Assembly (NCBI RefSeq): GCF_963666255.1
Contig: NZ_OY762655.1
Location: forward strand, 310,001 to 374,000
Length of the DNA stretch: 64,000 nucleotides
Direction: 5' to 3'
Source: an uncultured Propionivibrio sp.
GTDB taxonomy: Bacteria; Pseudomonadota; Gammaproteobacteria; Burkholderiales; Rhodocyclaceae
Under the pieces are notes generated by a model. It saw only the letters and a list, made by a program, of their open reading frames with translations. It was not told the origin of the DNA and did not search any database. This document shows, piece by piece, positions 26,013-35,502 of the stretch. How positions within the stretch are numbered: the stretch's first letter is position 1; each line of letters opens with the position of its first letter. The translations under genes were made by a program, and so were the position numbers.

Positions 26013-26822
26013 TCAGGCCGACAGGGTGCCTGAGCGGTAGCCGTCGACGATCTGCACGATCTGCGAGAACGCCTTGGGCGTGCCGGCGATCAGGTTGCCC
26101 GTTTTCATGTAGTCCTCGCCGCCGGTCAGGTCGCCGACGAGTCCGCCGGCTTCGCTGATCAGCAGGTTGCCGGCAGCCATGTCCCACGGTGCCAGGCCGA
26201 ATTCCCAGAAGCCGTCGAGGCGGCCGCAGGCGACATAGGCGAGGTCGAGCGCGGCCGATCCGGCACGGCGCACACCGGCGCTCTTCTCGGTGAATTCCTT
26301 GAAAAGCTTGAGGTAGGTGTCGATGTGATCGAAAACACGGAAGGGGAAGCCGGTGCCGATCAGCGCGTCTTCGAGCTTCACGCACTTCGAGACGCGAATG
26401 CGGCGCTCGTTGAGGAAGGCGCCGCCGCCCTTGCTGGCGGTAAACATTTCGTTGCGCAGCGTGTCATAGACCAGCGCCTGGTTCATCTGGCCTTTGTAGG
26501 CGAGGCCGATCGACACCGAGTATTGCGGGAAGCCGTGGATGAAATTGGTGGTGCCGTCGATCGGGTCGATGATCCACTGATAGTCGCAGCCGGCGCCGCT
26601 GCCAAGGGTCTCGCCGGACTCTTCTGCTAGAATCCCGTACTCCGGATACGCCTCGCGCAGCACTTCGATGATGGCGGCTTCGGCGGCTTTGTCGACCTCG
26701 GTGACGAAGTCGTTCTGGCGCTTGACGGTGACGCGCAGATGTTCGAGATCCTGCGAGGCGCGGTTGATGATCTGGCTGGCGCGACGCGCGGCCTTAACCA
26801 TGATGTTGAGTGCTGGATGCAT
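26013..26822 (-). CDS. suhB: Inositol-1-monophosphatase family protein SuhB
   Basis: 269 residues. The family's metal-binding motifs are intact: Glu67 in [15 protein letters not shown] (Asp86, Asp89) and [15 protein letters not shown] near the C-terminus. SuhB dephosphorylates inositol phosphates in vitro and acts with NusA/NusB in ribosomal RNA antitermination in E. coli. The ATG at 26822 ([15 protein letters not shown]) is the standard start; the frame continues upstream only as low-complexity sequence. It is divergent from trmJ, with which it is commonly paired. Confidence 0.93.
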   Translation of the reverse strand: MHPALNIMVKAARRASQIINRASQDLEHLRVTVKRQNDFVTEVDKAAEAAIIEVLREAYPEYGILAEESGETLGSGAGCDYQWIIDPIDGTTNFIHGFPQYSVSIGLAYKGQMNQALVYDTLRNEMFTASKGGGAFLNERRIRVSKCVKLEDALIGTGFPFRVFDHIDTYLKLFKEFTEKSAGVRRAGSAALDLAYVACGRLDGFWEFGLAPWDMAAGNLLISEAGGLVGDLTGGEDYMKTGNLIAGTPKAFSQIVQIVDGYRSGTLSA

Positions 26823-26902
26823 AGGGTATCTTTTAAAGAGAGTTCGCCGGAGGCCGAAGTGCTTCGGTTTGTCCGCGAAGTTGAGTGAATCCGGTATTTT
26901 AT

Positions 26903-27673
26903 ATGAATCAAGTTTCTGCGTCTTCCCTGGCCGCATCCGTCGGCGCTCTTGACCGTGTGCGCGTGGTGCTCTGTCGCCCGAGTCATCCCGGCAATATTGG
27001 CGCGGCGGCGCGGGCGATGAAGACAATGGGATTGTCGCGTCTCGTGCTCGTCGATCCCGCCCGTTTCCCCGATGACGAAGCCATTGCCCGTGCGGCGGGG
27101 GCGGAGGATGTGCTGGTCCATTGTCAGGTCTGCGCGACGCTCGACGAGGCGCTGACGGGTACGGTGATGGCGATCGCGATGTCGGCCCGGCACCGCAACC
27201 TCGGTCCGGCGCCGTTGCAGGCGAGGGAAGGGGCGGCTGTCGCCGTCGACCGGGCGAAAGAAGGCGAGGTGGCGCTCGTCTTCGGCAACGAAACGCGCGG
27301 ACTCGCCAACGAGGATGTCATGCGCTGTCAGCATACGGTGTTCATTCCCGCCAATCCGGACTACACCTCGCTCAATCTCGGCGCCGCCGTGCAGGTGCTC
27401 TGTTATGAATTGCGCATGGCCGCTTTTGCCGAGCGTCCGCCGGTGGTGACGCGGACGGTGCCTTTCGAGTCGCCGCCGGCAAGTTTCGACGACGTCGAAC
27501 GCTTTTATGCGCATCTTGAGTCGGTGATGGTCGATACCGGTTTTCATAATCCCTCGCAACCGAAGCGGCTGATGCCGAAGATCCGCCGCCTGTTTGGCCG
27601 GGCCGCGCTCGAACGCGACGAGATCAATATCCTGCGCGGAATTCTCGACGCCGTTCAGAAACGCCTGCGTTGA
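26903..27673 (+). CDS. trmJ: tRNA (cytidine/uridine-2'-O-)-methyltransferase TrmJ
   Basis: About 256 residues of the SpoU/SPOUT family: [23 protein letters not shown] at the N-terminus, [18 protein letters not shown] and [22 protein letters not shown] form the knotted SAM-binding core, followed by a C-terminal dimer tail. TrmJ methylates position 32 of tRNA. I chose the ATG at 26903; an in-frame GTG at 26885 is an alternative. In many proteobacteria trmJ lies near suhB, cysE and iscR, as it does here. Confidence 0.9.
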   Translation: MNQVSASSLAASVGALDRVRVVLCRPSHPGNIGAAARAMKTMGLSRLVLVDPARFPDDEAIARAAGAEDVLVHCQVCATLDEALTGTVMAIAMSARHRNLGPAPLQAREGAAVAVDRAKEGEVALVFGNETRGLANEDVMRCQHTVFIPANPDYTSLNLGAAVQVLCYELRMAAFAERPPVVTRTVPFESPPASFDDVERFYAHLESVMVDTGFHNPSQPKRLMPKIRRLFGRAALERDEINILRGILDAVQKRLR

Positions 27674-27677
27674 GGCG

Positions 27678-27700
27678 CGGTCGGCGAACGCCGACCGTTT
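27678..27700 (+). terminator. Hairpin after trmJ
   Basis: Arms CGGTCGGC (27678-27685) and GCCGACCG (27690-27697) with a 4-base loop, followed by TTT. It is a likely but short-tailed terminator between trmJ and cysE. Confidence 0.5.
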
Positions 27701-27714
27701 GCTGCGTTCAATTG

Positions 27715-27748
27715 TTGATAGAAACGGTCGGGTATTGTAGAATACCCG
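27715..27748 (+). promoter_or_regulatory. cysE promoter with palindrome over the -10 box
   Basis: TTGATA (27715-27720) and TAGAAT (27738-27743) are separated by 17 bases, a good sigma-70 promoter. A perfect palindrome, CGGGTATT (27729-27736) and AATACCCG (27741-27748) with a 4-base centre, covers the -10 hexamer. It could be a repressor site or the start of a 5' stem. Confidence 0.6.
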
Positions 27749-27773
27749 CCTATCGCCTGTGGAGATTTTCCTG

Positions 27774-28526
27774 ATGTTCAGCCGCCTTCGCGAAGATGTT
27801 CGTTCCGTGTTCGACCGGGACCCGGCCGCCCGTAACACCTGGGAGGTCCTGACCTGTTATCCGGGCGTGCATGCGGTGATCCTGCACCGCGTCTCGCACG
27901 GCTTCTGGCGGCGCGGATTTTTCTGGCTCGGGCGTTTCACCTCGCATATCGCCCGACTCATGACGGGCATCGAAATTCACCCGGGCGCGACGATCGGTCG
28001 CCGCTTCTTCATTGACCACGGCATGGGGGTGGTTATCGGTGAAACGGCAGTGATCGGCGACGACGTCACGCTTTATCACGGCGTGACGCTCGGCGGCACG
28101 TCCTGGGCCAAGGGCAAGCGCCATCCGACGCTCGAGGATGGCGTGGTGGTCGGGGCCGGCGCCCAGATTCTCGGGCCGATCACGATCGGCGCGCGTGCCA
28201 AGGTCGGCTCCAACGCGGTGGTGGTCAAGGACGTGCCGCCGGAAACGACGGCGGTCGGCAATCCGGCGCGCATCATCGACTCCGAGCAGGCGCAGAAGCG
28301 TGAGGAGAAGGCCGGCCAGATGGGCTTTTCCGCCTATGCGCTGGCAGGCAAGCAGGACGACCCGCTGGCCAAGGCGATCCACGGACTGCTTGATCATGCG
28401 GTCGAGACCGACCGGCGACTGGAACTCCTGCTGCACAAGCTCGAAGCCACCGGGGTCTGCATTGAGGATGAGTTGGCAACGGCCGACAAGTTCGATCCGA
28501 AATACCTGAGCAAAATAGTTGACTAA
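27774..28526 (+). CDS. cysE: Serine O-acetyltransferase
   Basis: 250 residues. The N-terminal helical part ([19 protein letters not shown]) precedes a left-handed parallel beta-helix of hexapeptide repeats containing [27 protein letters not shown] and the substrate loop GVTLGGTSW. It acetylates serine with acetyl-CoA, the first step of cysteine synthesis. Cysteine is the sulfur donor for the isc genes that follow. GGAG lies upstream of the ATG at 27774. Its stop codon lies inside the iscR promoter. Confidence 0.92.
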   Translation: MFSRLREDVRSVFDRDPAARNTWEVLTCYPGVHAVILHRVSHGFWRRGFFWLGRFTSHIARLMTGIEIHPGATIGRRFFIDHGMGVVIGETAVIGDDVTLYHGVTLGGTSWAKGKRHPTLEDGVVVGAGAQILGPITIGARAKVGSNAVVVKDVPPETTAVGNPARIIDSEQAQKREEKAGQMGFSAYALAGKQDDPLAKAIHGLLDHAVETDRRLELLLHKLEATGVCIEDELATADKFDPKYLSKIVD

Positions 28527-28549
28527 TATCGGCGCAACTCGGTATAGTT
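28516..28549 (+). promoter_or_regulatory. iscR promoter with type 1 IscR half-site
   Basis: TTGACT (28520-28525) and TATAGT (28544-28549) with an 18-base spacer form the isc promoter, overlapping the end of cysE. The bases 28516-28530 (ATAGTTGACTAATAT) match the left part of the E. coli type 1 IscR consensus at every position; the right part is poorly matched, although CTCGGTAT follows a few bases later. This predicts autorepression by [2Fe-2S]-IscR. Confidence 0.6.
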
Positions 28550-28583
28550 GAGTCTGCTGATCGGGTATTCACAGGAGGACCCC

Positions 28584-29072
28584 ATGCGACTGACCACCAA
28601 AGGACGTTTTGCCGTGACGGCCATGATCGACCTTGCGCTGCGTAGCGGCGAAGGGCCGGTAACACTGGCAGGCATTAGCGAACGGCAGAAAATTTCGTTG
28701 TCGTATCTGGAGCAGCTCTTCGGCAAATTGCGCCGTCACGAGCTGGTCGGCAGCGTACGCGGACCGGGCGGCGGGTATTGTCTGGCGCGTCCGGGAAACC
28801 AGATTACCGTCGCGGATATTGTGCGCGCTGTCGATGAGCCGCTCGATGCGACGCAGTGTGGCGGTCACGAGAATTGCCGCGACGAGGAGCGTTGCATGAC
28901 GCACGATTTGTGGACGACGCTCAACGCCAAGATGTATGAGTATCTGTCGTCGGTGACGCTGGCCGATCTCGTCGAGAAGCAGTTGCGCAAGCTCGGCGGC
29001 GAGGTGGTCACGCTCGAGGAATTGCGCCGTCCGGCGGGCAGCCGCACACGGACGTTGTCGGTGGTGGCCTGA
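28584..29072 (+). CDS. iscR: Fe-S cluster assembly transcription factor IscR
   Basis: 162 residues, Rrf2 family. The winged helix (MRLTTKGRFAVTAMIDLAL onward) and the cluster ligands Cys92, Cys98, Cys104 and His107 are at exactly the E. coli positions. Holo-IscR represses the isc operon and apo-IscR relieves this and activates other targets. An AGGAGGA ribosome binding site precedes the ATG. It is the first gene of the nine-gene isc cluster, ending at 35322. Confidence 0.95.
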   Translation: MRLTTKGRFAVTAMIDLALRSGEGPVTLAGISERQKISLSYLEQLFGKLRRHELVGSVRGPGGGYCLARPGNQITVADIVRAVDEPLDATQCGGHENCRDEERCMTHDLWTTLNAKMYEYLSSVTLADLVEKQLRKLGGEVVTLEELRRPAGSRTRTLSVVA

Positions 29073-29081
29073 GTAACAGCG

Positions 29082-30239
29082 ATGTTCGCGCCCGTCTATC
29101 TCGATCATAACGCGACGACGCCGCTCGATCCGGCGGTGCTCGACGCGATGATGCCTTGGCTGTCGCAGCGCTTCGGCAATGCGTCGAGTCGGCACGAGTA
29201 CGGACGCGATGCGCGTCGGGCAATCGACGCGGCGCGCGAACAGGTCGCCCGGGCGGTCGGCGCGCATGCTACCGAAGTGGTGTTTACGAGCGGTGGTTCG
29301 GAAGCCAACAATCTTTTCGTCAAGGGCGTGGCCGCCCGGCTGAGGCCGGGGCTTGCGGCGATCAGTGCGGTCGAGCATCCCTGTGTGCTGAAACCTGCGG
29401 GGCAGCTGGCGCGCCAAGGCTGGGACATCAGCACCTTGCCGGTCGATGCGCAGGGGTGCGTTGATGTTGCCGCGTACCGGGAAACCGTGGCGCGACGTCC
29501 GCGCTTTGTCTCGGTCATGGCGGCGAACAACGAAACCGGCGTCGTTCAGGATATCGCGGCCTTGTCCGCGCAGGCCAAGGCCGCCGGTGCCTGGTTTCAT
29601 GCCGACGCCGTCCAGGCGCTCGGCAAGATGCCGGTCGATTTCCGTGCACTGAACGCACAGGGCGTCAATGCCTTGACGATATCGGCGCACAAGATTGGCG
29701 GTCCGCAGGGTGCGGGTGCGCTGATCGTCGATAAGCGCGTCGAGTTGGAACCTTTGATCGCCGGCGGCGGTCATGAGAGAGGATTGCGCTCGGGGACCGA
29801 AAACGTGGCGGCGATCGTCGGTTTCGGCGCCGCGTGCGCACTCGCGGTCGAGCGGCTGGAGGAAGTGTCGCGGCGTCTGCCGGCGCTGCGGCTACGAATT
29901 GAAGCCGGGCTTGCGGAAATGGGGGCTGTCGTTTTCGGACTCGAAGCGCCGCGCCTGCCGAACACGGTGCTGTTCTCGATTCCCGGTATTGAGGGCGAAA
30001 CGCTCGTCGGGCAACTCGATCGTGCCGGTTTCGCCGTGGCCAGCGGTGCGGCGTGTTCAAGCGCCAATCCCGAGCCGTCGCATGTGCTGCAAGCGATGGC
30101 GGTGCCGCCGGTATTGGCACGCGGTGCGGTGCGGGTGAGCCTGGGTGTATCGAATACAGAGCAACACATGGACGATTTTTTATTGACTTTGCAGGAGACC
30201 GTGTCGAAACTGCGGCGTTTGTCCGCAATCGCGGTTTGA
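29082..30239 (+). CDS. Cysteine desulfurase, NifS/IscS-like (first copy)
   Basis: 385 residues. It is a class V PLP aminotransferase-fold protein: YLDHNATTPLDPAV at the N-terminus, the PLP Lys in TISAHKIGGPQG and the catalytic Cys loop ASGAACSSANPEPSHVL. It removes sulfur from cysteine as an enzyme-bound persulfide. It differs clearly from the canonical IscS encoded 21 bases downstream (shorter, different Cys loop), so it is an ancient paralogue rather than a recent duplicate. Paired desulfurases between iscR and iscU occur in several Rhodocyclales as far as I recall. Confidence 0.88.
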   Translation: MFAPVYLDHNATTPLDPAVLDAMMPWLSQRFGNASSRHEYGRDARRAIDAAREQVARAVGAHATEVVFTSGGSEANNLFVKGVAARLRPGLAAISAVEHPCVLKPAGQLARQGWDISTLPVDAQGCVDVAAYRETVARRPRFVSVMAANNETGVVQDIAALSAQAKAAGAWFHADAVQALGKMPVDFRALNAQGVNALTISAHKIGGPQGAGALIVDKRVELEPLIAGGGHERGLRSGTENVAAIVGFGAACALAVERLEEVSRRLPALRLRIEAGLAEMGAVVFGLEAPRLPNTVLFSIPGIEGETLVGQLDRAGFAVASGAACSSANPEPSHVLQAMAVPPVLARGAVRVSLGVSNTEQHMDDFLLTLQETVSKLRRLSAIAV

Positions 30240-30260
30240 TGCTCATTACGGAGTGAACAC

Positions 30261-31472
30261 ATGTTGAGACTGCCCATCTATCTGGATAACTCGGCAACGA
30301 CGCCCGTCGATCCGCGCGTGGCAGACAAGATGATTCCCTATCTCGTCGAGAAATTCGGTAATCCGGCCTCGCGCTCGCACGCTTTTGGCTGGGAAGCCGA
30401 GGCGGCGGTCGAGGAAGCGCGCGAGGAAGTGGCGCGGCTCGTCAATGCCGATCCCAAGGAAATCGTCTGGACCTCTGGTGCCACCGAGTCGGATAACCTC
30501 GCCATCAAGGGCGCCGCCAATTTCTATTCGGGCAAGGGCAAACACCTCATCACGGTGAAGACCGAGCACAAGGCCGTACTCGACACCTGTCGGGAGCTCG
30601 AGCGCACCGGTTTTGAAGTGACCTACCTCGATGTTCAGGACAATGGCCTGATTGACCTCGACGCCTTCAAGGCGGCGATCCGTCCCGATACGATTCTCGT
30701 CTCGGTGATGTTCGTCAATAACGAGATCGGCGTCATCCAGCCGATCGCCGAGATCGGTGAGATCTGCCGCGAGAAGGGCATCATTTTCCACGTCGATGCG
30801 GCGCAGGCGACTGGCAAGGTCGAGATCGACCTGGCCAAGCTCAAGGTCGATCTGATGAGTTTCTCGGCGCACAAGACCTATGGCCCGAAGGGCATCGGCG
30901 CGCTCTATATCCGTCGCAAGCCGCGCGTGCGCCTCGAAGCGCAGATGCATGGCGGTGGACACGAGCGTGGATTCCGCTCGGGTACGCTGGCGACGCACCA
31001 GATCGTCGGCATGGGCGAGGCCTTCCGCATCGCCCGCGAGGAAATGACGAGCGAGAACGCCCACATCGGCGCCTTGCGCGACCGTCTGCTCAAGGGCTTG
31101 TCGGATATTCCCCAAGTCTTCGTCAATGGCGATCTCGACAGGCGCGTGCCGCATAACCTCAACATCAGCTTCGCCTACGTCGAAGGCGAGTCGATGCTGA
31201 TGGCGATCAAGGATCTGGCCGTGTCTTCCGGATCGGCCTGCACCTCGGCATCGCTCGAGCCGTCGTACGTGCTGCGTGCGCTCGGTCGCGACGACGAACT
31301 GGCGCACAGCTCGATTCGTTTCACGATCGGACGTTTCAATACCCAGGAAGAAATCGATTTCGCCGTCAAGCTGCTGCACGAAAAGATCGGCAAGCTGCGC
31401 GAACTCTCGCCATTGTGGGAAATGGTGCAGGAAGGGGTTGATCTTAACACCGTCCAGTGGGCTGCCCACTGA
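30261..31472 (+). CDS. iscS: Cysteine desulfurase IscS
   Basis: 403 residues, almost exactly the E. coli length. [16 protein letters not shown], the PLP Lys in [12 protein letters not shown] and the catalytic loop [21 protein letters not shown] are intact. The C-terminal segment that contacts IscU ([21 protein letters not shown]) is conserved. It supplies sulfur to IscU for cluster building and to other acceptors. GGAG lies 8 bases before the ATG. Confidence 0.95.
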   Translation: MLRLPIYLDNSATTPVDPRVADKMIPYLVEKFGNPASRSHAFGWEAEAAVEEAREEVARLVNADPKEIVWTSGATESDNLAIKGAANFYSGKGKHLITVKTEHKAVLDTCRELERTGFEVTYLDVQDNGLIDLDAFKAAIRPDTILVSVMFVNNEIGVIQPIAEIGEICREKGIIFHVDAAQATGKVEIDLAKLKVDLMSFSAHKTYGPKGIGALYIRRKPRVRLEAQMHGGGHERGFRSGTLATHQIVGMGEAFRIAREEMTSENAHIGALRDRLLKGLSDIPQVFVNGDLDRRVPHNLNISFAYVEGESMLMAIKDLAVSSGSACTSASLEPSYVLRALGRDDELAHSSIRFTIGRFNTQEEIDFAVKLLHEKIGKLRELSPLWEMVQEGVDLNTVQWAAH

Positions 31473-31503
31473 CGCAGTAATACAAGGATGAATGGAGTCG
31501 AAA

Positions 31504-31887
31504 ATGGCATACAGTGAAAAAGTTCTGGATCACTACGAGAATCCCCGCAACGTCGGGTCCTTCGGCAAGGAAGAGTCGGGCGTCGCGACCGGCATGGTCG
31601 GCGCGCCGGCCTGCGGTGACGTGATGAAGCTGCAGATCAAGGTTGGCAAGGACGGCGTAATCGAAGACGCGAAGTTCAAGACCTACGGCTGCGGTTCGGC
31701 GATCGCTTCGTCATCGCTGGTGACCGAATGGGTCAAGGGCAAGACCCTCGACCAGGCGCTCGAGATCAAGAATACGCAGATTGCGGAAGAACTGGCGCTG
31801 CCGCCGGTCAAGATCCACTGCTCGATTCTGGCGGAAGATGCGATCAAGGCGGCGGTGGCCGATTACAAGAAAAAGAACGGCGAATGA
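31504..31887 (+). CDS. iscU: Fe-S cluster scaffold IscU
   Basis: 127 residues. The cluster ligands Cys37, Asp39, Cys63 and Cys106, the adjacent His105 and the HscA-recognition motif LPPVK (99-103) are all at the expected positions. The ATG at 31504 ([18 protein letters not shown]) is the usual start; an in-frame ATG four codons earlier overlaps the GGAG ribosome binding site. It assembles [2Fe-2S] clusters from IscS sulfur. Confidence 0.96.
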   Translation: MAYSEKVLDHYENPRNVGSFGKEESGVATGMVGAPACGDVMKLQIKVGKDGVIEDAKFKTYGCGSAIASSSLVTEWVKGKTLDQALEIKNTQIAEELALPPVKIHCSILAEDAIKAAVADYKKKNGE

Positions 31888-31915
31888 CATCGTCGTTGAA
31901 GACAGGAGAACAGGA

Positions 31916-32239
31916 ATGGCGGTAACACTCTCGGAGCGGGCAGCGACGCACGTTGCCAACTATCTCAGCAAGCGCGGCAAGGGCATTGGTCTGCGTCTTG
32001 GCGTTCGCACCAGTGGTTGCTCGGGGGTCGCCTACAAGCTCGAGTTTGCCGATGTCATCGAACCCGAGGACGTGACTTTCGAGTCGCATGGCGTCAAGGT
32101 GCTGATCGATGCGAAGAGCCTCGCCTATCTGGACGGCACTGAACTCGATTACACACGCGAGGGCTTGAACGAAGGCTTCAAGTTCAACAACCCGAACGTC
32201 AAGGATGCCTGCGGCTGCGGCGAAAGCTTCACGGTTTGA
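31916..32239 (+). CDS. iscA: A-type Fe-S carrier IscA
   Basis: 107 residues with the three A-type cysteines Cys35, Cys99 and Cys101 (SGCSG and CGCGES). IscA takes clusters or iron to apo-targets, mainly for [4Fe-4S] maturation. AGACAGGAGAACAGG upstream supplies the ribosome binding site. The gap to iscU is 28 bases. Confidence 0.95.
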   Translation: MAVTLSERAATHVANYLSKRGKGIGLRLGVRTSGCSGVAYKLEFADVIEPEDVTFESHGVKVLIDAKSLAYLDGTELDYTREGLNEGFKFNNPNVKDACGCGESFTV

Positions 32240-32330
32240 GCTCTGCGTGGTATCCGGCGGGCGCGCCGGGTACTGCGGGATTGCGACGAATCCGGCAGGA
32301 CTGATTCGTCGGGCATCGTCAAGGGAAGAC

Positions 32331-32858
32331 ATGGATTTCAACGCCGATTATTTTGCGCTGTTCGATTTGCCGCGGCGCTTCCGCATCGATGCTGCACAGC
32401 TCGATGCCCGTTACCGTGACGTTCAGGCGCAGGTGCATCCGGATCGTTTCGCCGATGCAGACGATGCGCAGCGGCGTCTGTCGCTGCAGTGGGCGACACG
32501 GGCCAACGAAGCGTATCTGGCACTGAAAAAGCCGCTGTCTCGCGCCATTTATTTGCTGGAACTCTCCGGGCAGGGCATCGATCTTGCCGACAATCGCGCC
32601 ATGTCGGCCGAATTTCTGGTCGAACAGATGGAGTGGCGCGAAACGGTGGCCGAAGCGCGTGCCGCGCAGGCAGCCCCGGAGCTTGAAGACCTCGATCAGC
32701 GTGTCCGGGCCTCGATCCGCGCCGGTTATGAGGAACTGGCGGAATTGCTCGACGATCGCAACGACCTGATGCAGGCGGGGGATCGTGTGCGGCGCCTGAT
32801 GTTCCTTGAACGCCTGCTCGTCGATATCGACGAGGCCTTGGAGGCCGTCGAGGCCTGA
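32331..32858 (+). CDS. hscB: Co-chaperone HscB
   Basis: 175 residues. The J domain (about 1-75) has the HPD motif at 36-38, and the C-terminal three-helix part binds IscU. HscB delivers IscU to HscA and stimulates its ATPase. AAGGGAAGAC precedes the ATG. It lies 91 bases after iscA, and hscA follows 24 bases later. Confidence 0.93.
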   Translation: MDFNADYFALFDLPRRFRIDAAQLDARYRDVQAQVHPDRFADADDAQRRLSLQWATRANEAYLALKKPLSRAIYLLELSGQGIDLADNRAMSAEFLVEQMEWRETVAEARAAQAAPELEDLDQRVRASIRAGYEELAELLDDRNDLMQAGDRVRRLMFLERLLVDIDEALEAVEA

Positions 32859-32882
32859 TAAAAATACACACAGGGACCCCTT

Positions 32883-34787
32883 ATGGCCTTACTGCAAATT
32901 TCGGAACCGGGCGAATCGCCGGCACCGCATCAACACAAACTGGCGGTCGGGATCGACCTGGGGACGACCAACTCCCTGGTGGCGACGGTGCGCAGCGGCC
33001 TTTCGGTCGTTCTCGCCGACGAACTTGGCCGGCCGCTCTTGCCCTCGGTCGTTCAATACCGAGCCGACGAGGCGCCGGTCGTCGGCTACGAGGCACAGGC
33101 CGTGCAGGCCGTCGATCCGCGCAATGTCGTCGTTTCGGTCAAGCGCTTCATGGGCCGTGGCCTCAAGGACATTGCCCACCGCGATTCTCTGCCGTATGCC
33201 TTCGATGATGCTCCCGGCATGGTCCGGCTGCAGACGGTGGCGGGCATCAAGAGCCCGGTCGAGGTGTCGGCCGATATCCTGCGCGCCTTGCGCGAGCGCG
33301 CCGAGAGTGCGCTCGGCGGTGCGCTTGTCGGTGCGGTGATTACTGTTCCGGCCTATTTTGATGATGCCCAGCGGCAGGCGACGAAGGATGCGGCCAAGCT
33401 GGCCGGGCTGTCGGTCCTGCGCCTGCTCAACGAACCGACGGCGGCAGCGATCGCTTATGGTCTCGACAACGCGGCCGAAGGCATCTATGCCGTCTATGAC
33501 CTCGGCGGTGGCACCTTTGATATCTCGATCCTGCGCCTGTCGCGCGGCGTTTTCGAAGTCTTGTCGACCGGTGGCGACTCGGCGCTTGGTGGCGACGATT
33601 TCGACCAGCGTATCTTCTGCTGGATTCTCGAGGCAGCCAAACTGAAGCCGCTGTCGGCCGAGGATGCCCGCCTGCTGCTGACCTGCGCGCGCGAAGCCAA
33701 GGAATACCTGACGCCGCATGGCGTCGCTCCGATTTCGGCGCGGCTCGGCAGCGGCGAAGTCGTCGACCTCAAGCTGACGACCGAGATATTCACCGAGATC
33801 ACGCAGACGCTGGTGTCGAAGACGATTCAGCCGGTGAAAAAGGCGCTGCGCGACGCCGGGCTCACGATCGATGACGTCAAGGGCGTCGTCATGGTCGGCG
33901 GCGCGACACGCATGCCGCAGATCCAGCGTGCTGTCGCCGAGTATTTCAAACAACAGCCGCTCAATAATCTCGATCCCGACAAGGTGGTCGCGCTGGGCGC
34001 GGCGACGCAGGCCAATCTGCTTGCCGGCAACCGCGCCGCCGGCGACGACTGGCTGTTGCTCGACGTCATTCCGCTCTCGCTCGGACTCGAGACGATGGGC
34101 GGACTCGTCGAGAAGATCATCCCGCGCAACTCGACGATTCCGGTCGCGCGTGCGCAGGAGTTCACGACCTTCCGCGACGGGCAGACCGCGTTGGCGGTTC
34201 ACGTCGTGCAAGGCGAGCGCGAGCTGGTCAGCGACTGTCGCTCGCTCGCCCGCTTCGAACTGCGCGGCATTCCGCCGATGGTCGCCGGTGCGGCGCGTAT
34301 TCGCGTGACCTTCCAGGTCGATGCCGATGGCCTGTTGTCCGTGTCGGCGCGCGAAACGACCTCGGGTGTTGAGGCCAGCATTTCGGTGAAGCCGTCGTAT
34401 GGCTTGTCCGACGACGAGATCGCCAGCATGCTCAAGGACTCGATGACGCATACGCGCGACGATGCGCTCCGGCGTGCGATGAAGGAAGCCCAGGTCGAGG
34501 CGCAGCGCCTGATCGAAGCCGTGCAGGCGGCCTTGCGTAGCGACGGCGAATTGCTCGAAACCGAACAGCGTTCTCGCATTGAGCAGTTGATGACGCGTTT
34601 GCAGGCGGTTTCACTTGGCGAAGACCGGGTGCAGATCAACGCGGCGATGAATGAACTCGAGATGCAGACCAAGGCGTTTGCCGCGCTGCGTATGGACAAG
34701 TCGATTCGCAAGGCATTTGCCGGCAAGCGGATCGAATCGCTGACGGAGGAACAAACCACTGATCAGACTTCGGGAGAATCGGCATGA
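32883..34787 (+). CDS. hscA: Hsp70-type chaperone HscA
   Basis: 634 residues of the Hsp70 family in its Fe-S-specific form: [28 protein letters not shown] and [13 protein letters not shown] in the nucleotide-binding domain, then a substrate-binding domain from about 400. It releases clusters from IscU in an ATP-dependent manner. Its stop codon overlaps the fdx start (ATGA). Confidence 0.95.
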   Translation: MALLQISEPGESPAPHQHKLAVGIDLGTTNSLVATVRSGLSVVLADELGRPLLPSVVQYRADEAPVVGYEAQAVQAVDPRNVVVSVKRFMGRGLKDIAHRDSLPYAFDDAPGMVRLQTVAGIKSPVEVSADILRALRERAESALGGALVGAVITVPAYFDDAQRQATKDAAKLAGLSVLRLLNEPTAAAIAYGLDNAAEGIYAVYDLGGGTFDISILRLSRGVFEVLSTGGDSALGGDDFDQRIFCWILEAAKLKPLSAEDARLLLTCAREAKEYLTPHGVAPISARLGSGEVVDLKLTTEIFTEITQTLVSKTIQPVKKALRDAGLTIDDVKGVVMVGGATRMPQIQRAVAEYFKQQPLNNLDPDKVVALGAATQANLLAGNRAAGDDWLLLDVIPLSLGLETMGGLVEKIIPRNSTIPVARAQEFTTFRDGQTALAVHVVQGERELVSDCRSLARFELRGIPPMVAGAARIRVTFQVDADGLLSVSARETTSGVEASISVKPSYGLSDDEIASMLKDSMTHTRDDALRRAMKEAQVEAQRLIEAVQAALRSDGELLETEQRSRIEQLMTRLQAVSLGEDRVQINAAMNELEMQTKAFAALRMDKSIRKAFAGKRIESLTEEQTTDQTSGESA

Positions 34788-35125
34788 CCCAGATCATCGT
34801 ATTGCCCCACGCGGAAATCTGCCCGGACGGGGCTGTCATCGAGGCCAAGGAGGGCGAGTCGGTTTGTCAGAATCTGCTCGATAACGGTATCGAGATCGAG
34901 CACGCCTGCGAGATGTCCTGCGCCTGTACGACTTGCCACGTTGTCATTCGCGAGGGCTTCAACGGTCTTGAGCCCTCGGATGAACTCGAGGACGATCTGC
35001 TCGACAAGGCCTGGGGGCTTGAGCCCAATTCGCGCCTCTCGTGTCAGGCCGTGGTGAACGAAACGCCATTGGTCATCGAGATTCCGCGCTATTCGATCAA
35101 CATGACACGGGAAGGGAAGCGCTGA
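34784..35125 (+). CDS. fdx: [2Fe-2S] ferredoxin Fdx (isc type)
   Basis: 113 residues with the adrenodoxin-like ligands Cys42, Cys48, Cys51 and Cys87 at the E. coli Fdx positions, plus an extra Cys46 between them. It supplies electrons during cluster assembly. The start overlaps the hscA stop. Confidence 0.95.
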   Translation: MTQIIVLPHAEICPDGAVIEAKEGESVCQNLLDNGIEIEHACEMSCACTTCHVVIREGFNGLEPSDELEDDLLDKAWGLEPNSRLSCQAVVNETPLVIEIPRYSINMTREGKR

Positions 35126-35127
35126 TC

Positions 35128-35322
35128 ATGAAGTGGACTTCCGTTTACGACATCGCCGCCGAGTTGGCAGATTCGCATCCCGACGTCGATCCGAAGAAGA
35201 TCAATTTTGTCGATTTGATGCAATGGGTTATCGCTTTGCCCGACTTCGACGACGACCCCAAACATTGCGGCGAAAAGGTGCTGGAGGCCATTCAGCAGGC
35301 CTGGATCGACGAGGTCGATTGA
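35128..35322 (+). CDS. iscX: Fe-S assembly protein IscX
   Basis: 64 residues, strongly acidic, with the family pattern MKWTSVYDIAAELADSHPDVDP, then FVDLMQWVIALPDFDDDP and the C-terminal EAIQQAWIDE. IscX binds iron and IscS and modulates the rate of cluster formation. It starts 2 bases after the fdx stop and ends the isc cluster. I see no clear terminator behind it. Confidence 0.93.
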   Translation: MKWTSVYDIAAELADSHPDVDPKKINFVDLMQWVIALPDFDDDPKHCGEKVLEAIQQAWIDEVD

Positions 35323-35502
35323 GACTTTTTAAAGAATCGAAAAGCATTATTGCGTTTGCTTCATCGGGCGCGATGCGTTACTCTTCACTACGCCTTAAGT
35401 GGTAATGCGGTCATACCGGCTCATGGTTTTTTCGCTCGATAAATAAAGAAAATGAGTGGACTACCGGAGAGCCATTGTTCGTTCAAAAGGGGATGGTTCG
35501 AA
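35323..35502. promoter_or_regulatory. Intergenic region before the chemoreceptor gene
   Basis: AT-richer than its surroundings. CGCTCGATAAATAAA at 35433-35447 weakly resembles the -10 element of motility (sigma-28) promoters, but I found no fitting -35 element. AAAAGGGGAT at 35485-35494 is the ribosome binding site of the next gene. Confidence 0.3.

Noticed and set aside
29082-31472. Recent tandem duplication of iscS
   Set aside because: The two desulfurases differ strongly in length and in the active-site loop, so they are diverged paralogues.
35433-35447. Possible sigma-28 promoter for the chemoreceptor gene at 35503
   Set aside because: Only the -10-like CTCGATAA fits; no TAAA-type -35 element lies at the right distance.
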